A stretch of 64,000 nucleotides of DNA from Neobacillus cucumis (lineage in GTDB: Bacteria > Bacillota > Bacilli > Bacillales_B > DSM-18226), in NCBI RefSeq assembly GCF_016107705.1, contig NZ_JAEHGC010000002.1, positions 124,001 to 188,000 of the forward strand. Direction: 5' to 3'. Made by a program: the position numbers and the translations under genes. Shown here piece by piece: positions 60,902 through 64,000 of the stretch. Within the stretch, counting starts at the first letter, position 1. Every line of letters begins with the position of its first letter. The notes beneath the pieces are model-generated. The model did not search any database. It had not been told where the DNA came from and saw only the letters and a program-made list of their open reading frames with translations.

Positions 60902-60930
60902 AAAAGCTTGCGGATATCGCAAGCTTTTTT
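60902..60930 (+). terminator. Terminator after the IclR gene
   Basis: AAAAGCTTGCG/CGCAAGCTTTT stem around GATAT with a T6 tail. Confidence 0.85.
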
Positions 60931-60937
60931 ATATCTA

Positions 60938-60959
60938 TTCGTTTTATATACAAAACTAA
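60938..60959. promoter_or_regulatory. IclR-cluster palindrome, site 3
   Basis: CGTTTTATATACAAAACT, palindromic at most positions and following the TGTTTT-N6-AAAACA pattern, upstream of the second MFS promoter. Confidence 0.5.
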
Positions 60960-60992
60960 TTTTAATTTACAACAAAAAAATAATGTTTTTTG

Positions 60993-61021
60993 TTGACATA
61001 ATTTTCGTAAAATTTTAAAAT
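60993..61021 (+). promoter_or_regulatory. Promoter of the second MFS gene
   Basis: A perfect TTGACA, 17 bases, TAAAAT. The predicted start is near 61028. Confidence 0.7.
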
Positions 61022-61038
61022 AAGAATATAAGCAAAAC

Positions 61039-61060
61039 GGTGTTTTGTATTTAAAACATC
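61039..61060. promoter_or_regulatory. IclR-cluster palindrome, site 4
   Basis: TGTTTTGTATTTAAAACA at about +13 from the predicted start, the same position as site 5. Confidence 0.55.
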
Positions 61061-61184
61061 AACTTGCGAAGTTTTAAAAAAAGGAGGAATATTAGTTCAT
61101 TTTTATACAAATTATTGTAAAATAATAAAAAGAGTTTTTGGAAGCGTGTACATTCTTCTACGGTAAAACAAAAGGGGTGTTTTC

Positions 61185-62462
61185 ATGTTGAACGGTAACA
61201 AAAGGTGGATTTATATAGGAGTACCGATTTTCTTCTTTTGGTTTTTTGGTCAAATTGATAAATTAGGTATCTCGATTATTCAAACGGATCAGGTTTTCTT
61301 GAATGATCTTGGATTAACGGGTGCCGATAAAATGGCGAAAATCGGTATGATTACCTTTGTTTTTACGATTTCTTATGCTTTATCGAATGTTTTTTGGGGG
61401 TTTATCATCGACCGGCTGGGGGCAAGGAAAACCGGGATCCTTGGTCTAATCGTCTGGGTAATTACGATGGTTATTGGTGGATTATCGACTTCTTATGAAA
61501 TGTTTATTGTCAGCCGGATCATATTGGGGATCGGTGAGGGGATGATGATTCCGATATGTGGAAAGTTCATTTCGAACTGGTTTAATCAGCGTGAACTAGG
61601 GAAAGCCCAATCTACTTGGCTTGCCGGAAACTATTTGGGTCCTGCCTGCGGTGCTGTGATTATCACCACTGTCATTGCAACTCTCCATTGGCAGGCTGCG
61701 TTTTTCTTTCTTGCCGGTTTTAACCTATTCATTGTTCTACCAATGTTTATTTTCCTTACTCGGGATACTCCGGAAGAACATCCAAGACTTGATAAAAGTG
61801 AATTAGCTTATATCCGTCATACAGATTCATCCGTTAACACGAAAAAACAAAACTTTGCTCAAGACTTCCGTTATTGGATTGTGTGGTTCGGAATGTTAGT
61901 AGCATCCTTCTTATTCTTCGGTATTAGTGTTTGGCTTCCAACCTATTTAGTTGGAGCTAAAGGTTTTTCAAAAGAAGCCATGACCGGAATTACCTCTTTA
62001 TCTTGGCTCTTTGCCCTAGGTTTTGTCATCCTTTGTGGAATTCTATCTGATAAAACAAAGCGTCCAAGCTTACTTGCAACCATTTTATTTGTATTAACTG
62101 CATTATTTTTAACGATTGCCATTTTGACTCGACAACCTGTCATAGCAGGTGTCTGTATGGGCTTAGCAATGGGAGCTCAAGGCGGTGTCTTCCATTTAAG
62201 TAATTTATTTATTGTCAAATTTTCAACTCCTGAAACGGCAGGACGTGCAGCGGGTTTAATGGGCTTCACGAATATTCTCGGCGGCTTTTCAAGCTATATA
62301 ATGGGTTGGATGGTGGATCTATCTCATGGAGATTTTGGCCCATCAATTTTGATGTTAATCATTACTGCATCACTTGGAATTGTTGCATACCTATTTACAT
62401 TGAAAAGAGAAGCAGAGGAACTAAAAATTGAAAAATTATCTCGCAAACAAGTAACGGCATAA
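61185..62462 (+). CDS. MFS anion:cation symporter family permease, second copy
   Basis: The 425-residue product is a close paralogue of the 57754 gene over its full length: WIYIGVPIFFFWFFGQIDKL, GFIIDRLGARKTGILG and ILGIGEGMMIPICGKFISN. It has twelve membrane segments and should take up an organic acid. RBS AAAGGGGTG precedes ATG 61185. Its 3' end has ordinary T-rich codon use and no palindrome behind it. Two copies may reflect two related substrates or a recent duplication. Confidence 0.88.
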   Translation: MLNGNKRWIYIGVPIFFFWFFGQIDKLGISIIQTDQVFLNDLGLTGADKMAKIGMITFVFTISYALSNVFWGFIIDRLGARKTGILGLIVWVITMVIGGLSTSYEMFIVSRIILGIGEGMMIPICGKFISNWFNQRELGKAQSTWLAGNYLGPACGAVIITTVIATLHWQAAFFFLAGFNLFIVLPMFIFLTRDTPEEHPRLDKSELAYIRHTDSSVNTKKQNFAQDFRYWIVWFGMLVASFLFFGISVWLPTYLVGAKGFSKEAMTGITSLSWLFALGFVILCGILSDKTKRPSLLATILFVLTALFLTIAILTRQPVIAGVCMGLAMGAQGGVFHLSNLFIVKFSTPETAGRAAGLMGFTNILGGFSSYIMGWMVDLSHGDFGPSILMLIITASLGIVAYLFTLKREAEELKIEKLSRKQVTA

Positions 62463-62537
62463 AATCCCCGAATTTTATGCTTTGTGTTACCTATACAAAA
62501 CATATTTTTATATTTAAAAATTTCTCAATATTTATAA

Positions 62538-62566
62538 TTGACAATTATAGTGTTGGGATTTAATAT
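62538..62566 (+). promoter_or_regulatory. Promoter of the cupin gene
   Basis: A perfect TTGACA, 17 bases, TAATAT. Confidence 0.75.
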
Positions 62567-62584
62567 TAAATTATAAAGAAAACA

Positions 62585-62604
62585 ATGTTTCAAATATAAA
62601 ACAT
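62585..62604. promoter_or_regulatory. IclR-cluster palindrome, site 5
   Basis: ATGTTTCAAATATAAAACAT, eight of ten positions paired, at about +13 from the predicted start and 20 bases before the cupin gene. Confidence 0.55.
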
Positions 62605-62624
62605 AAATAAGGAGTGTTATAAAA

Positions 62625-63161
62625 ATGACTTCTGAAAAATTTGATTTAGCTGGGTTCGAAAAAAAATATGTTGCTAGACTAAAAGATCGTACTCTAGATT
62701 GGAACGTTTTAAAGTTCCAAGAAGAAATTGATCCATCTTACAAGAGAGCGCAAATGAGATACATCGGCCGAGGTGCTACAGCTAACAATGATGCAAATGT
62801 AATCGAGGCTGAACACTTTACATTAAGCACAATGGTTCTACCCGCAGGATGCCAAGGTCCGCTTCACTTGCATGATGATGTTGAAGAAGTATTCTTTGTA
62901 ATCAAAGGAAGTATCACTGCACTTATTCAAGAAGAAGGCGCCGATGAAGTTCATGAAATCGTTTTAAATGAAAGGGATTGCATCAGCTCTCCTCCTGGGG
63001 TATACCGCGGACTTCGAAATGACAGCGATGAAGAAGCATTGATGCTTGTTATGCTGGGAGCTGTTAAGCCAAATCTTCCAACCTATCCAAAAGGAAGCGC
63101 GTTAGAAGAACTTCGAATTCAACGTGCAAAGGAAAGAGAAGCAATCATTAACGGAAAATAA
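62625..63161 (+). CDS. Cupin-domain protein
   Basis: The 178-residue product has one cupin barrel with motif 1 GPLHLHDDVEEVFFVIKGSI (two His, one Glu; metal ligands, ~residues 86-105) and motif 2 SSPPGVYRGLRND. It has an N-terminal helical arm and a C-terminal helix rich in Lys and Glu. Such proteins are small dioxygenases, isomerases or ligand-binding proteins. In motif 2 the usual His is not evident, so it may bind metal incompletely. Its place between an IclR-type operator and a ring-cleavage dioxygenase suggests a role in aromatic degradation. Confidence 0.82.
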   Translation: MTSEKFDLAGFEKKYVARLKDRTLDWNVLKFQEEIDPSYKRAQMRYIGRGATANNDANVIEAEHFTLSTMVLPAGCQGPLHLHDDVEEVFFVIKGSITALIQEEGADEVHEIVLNERDCISSPPGVYRGLRNDSDEEALMLVMLGAVKPNLPTYPKGSALEELRIQRAKEREAIINGK

Positions 63162-63212
63162 ATTTAAAAATGGGCGATGTTTCAAAAGCTTAAACATACT
63201 CCCTGATTGATT

Positions 63213-63256
63213 GACAGGGATGGTCCTCTTTAATAACATGCGGGATCATCCTTGTC
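63213..63256 (+). terminator. Hairpin between the cupin and dioxygenase genes
   Basis: GACAGGGATGGTCC/GGATCATCCTTGTC pairs over 14 bp with two G-U pairs and a 16-base loop. The T tail is weak, so read-through into the dioxygenase gene is possible. Confidence 0.5.
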
Positions 63257-63310
63257 TACTTTATAAACACATAGAATAGGGAAAAGCAGAGGAATAGTGG
63301 AGGTGGCATC

Positions 63311-64000
63311 ATGTTAGGAATCACACATTTAAGGCATATCGGATTAATTACACCGGTACTTAAGGAACAGGCCGATTTCTATGAAAAAATCTGGGGGCTC
63401 GATAAAGTAGCACAAGATGAGAATACGGTTTATTTTCGCGGGGCAGGACCTGAAAATCATATACTAAGTCTTCACGCAGGTGAAAAAAGAGGACTCCATC
63501 ATATTGCTTTTGGGATGGTTGATAAAAACGCAGTGGACCAAGCGGCAGAGGCTCTAGCTTCAAAAGGTATAAGGATCGTTGCGGAACCGGGATATTTAGA
63601 TGAAGAGGGTAAAGGTTATGGGCTGCGTTTTCTAGATCCGGAAAATCGTTGCATTGAATTATCCGCATGGGTAGAAATTCATACCTCGATTTGGAATAAG
63701 AAAAATGTTGACCCGGTAAAACTGAACCATGTCGTTATGAACACGAAAGATCTTGATATGATTACAGCATTTTATACAGATGTATTAGGGTTTAAGGTTA
63801 CCGACTGGAGTGAGCACCAAATGTCCTTCCTTCGCTGTAACAGAAAACATCATTCGATTGCCTTTAACCAAGATCAACATGCCTCTGTAAATCATATCGC
63901 CTATGAAGTCGATACTGTGGATGAGGTTATGAGAGGGATTGCGAATGTAAGAAAAGCGGGTTTCCAAGAACTTTGGGGTCCTGGCCGTCATGGTCCTGGA
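63311..64000 (+). CDS. Type I extradiol ring-cleavage dioxygenase (VOC superfamily), cut by right edge
   Basis: The first 230 residues contain two glyoxalase/VOC modules. Module one starts LRHIGLITPVLKEQADFYEK. Module two starts KLNHVVMNTKDLDMITAFY with the first iron-ligand His, and has VNHIAYEVDTVDEVM with the second. The window ends within WGPGRHGPG, the start of the type I extradiol signature, so the third ligand (Glu) lies beyond the edge. It should open catechol-type rings by meta cleavage; the hydrolase at 59201 could act on the product. ATG 63311 follows GGAGGTGG. Confidence 0.85.
   Translation, partial: MLGITHLRHIGLITPVLKEQADFYEKIWGLDKVAQDENTVYFRGAGPENHILSLHAGEKRGLHHIAFGMVDKNAVDQAAEALASKGIRIVAEPGYLDEEGKGYGLRFLDPENRCIELSAWVEIHTSIWNKKNVDPVKLNHVVMNTKDLDMITAFYTDVLGFKVTDWSEHQMSFLRCNRKHHSIAFNQDQHASVNHIAYEVDTVDEVMRGIANVRKAGFQELWGPGRHGPG

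Overview
The window looks like the chromosome of a low-GC, endospore-forming member of the Bacillaceae (Bacillus or Neobacillus type). The evidence is the spore photoproduct lyase pair splAB, a cluster of GerP-like spore proteins, a CIRCE operator, CcpA (cre) and CodY boxes, AGGAGG-type ribosome binding sites, frequent TTG/GTG starts and U-tailed hairpin terminators. I saw no rRNA, tRNA, prophage, complete insertion sequence or CRISPR array.

Layout. 0-1.5 kb: minus-strand BMP lipoprotein and PfkB-type (pseudouridine kinase-like) genes. 1.5-4.4 kb: a stand-alone HemD-like gene and five small GerP-like genes on both strands. 4.5-9.3 kb: a CitST-type two-component system, a cre box, a CitM-type citrate transporter and an AEC permease. 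9.4-18.8 kb: general metabolism (M20 amidohydrolase, D-2-hydroxyacid dehydrogenase, MFS transporters, MarR regulator, glycerate kinase, TauE/SafE exporter) and a possible group II intron scar. 18.9-24.9 kb: a sulfate-to-sulfolactate operon (comA, histidine phosphatase, cysH, sat, cysC) flanked by transporters. 25-28.4 kb: splAB and a CIRCE-controlled htpG. 29-37.2 kb: antiporter, secreted small proteins, FMN reductase and a complete branched-chain amino acid ABC importer (livJHMGF).

37.3-53.8 kb is a large catabolic region: a His-rich leader peptide before a basic amino acid permease; an NCS1 permease and amidohydrolase; an unusual regulator; a two-component flavin monooxygenase (HpaB/HpaC type) with its own FMN adenylyltransferase; RidA, DUF1028 and M20 carbamoylase-type proteins; an APC permease; a class III aminotransferase and an aldehyde dehydrogenase. 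Three promoters in this region share a 28-bp element (GGAA-N14-TTCCRTAAAT) at about +1, so they probably form one regulon. The enzyme set resembles the logic of the Rut uracil pathway, but the oxygenase is from another family and the substrate is unknown.

53.8-64 kb: a secreted C39-like protein, XdhC and MocA (molybdenum enzyme maturation), then an IclR-centred aromatic-type cluster (two paralogous ACS-type MFS transporters, alpha/beta hydrolase, cupin, and an extradiol dioxygenase cut by the right edge) with repeated TGTTTT-N6-AAAACA palindromes.

The most unusual structural signal is a family of long palindromes centred on GGTGCCTGKCACC. Three copies follow genes whose last ~150-200 bases switch to almost exclusively C-ending codons. 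A close paralogue without the palindrome shows no such switch.
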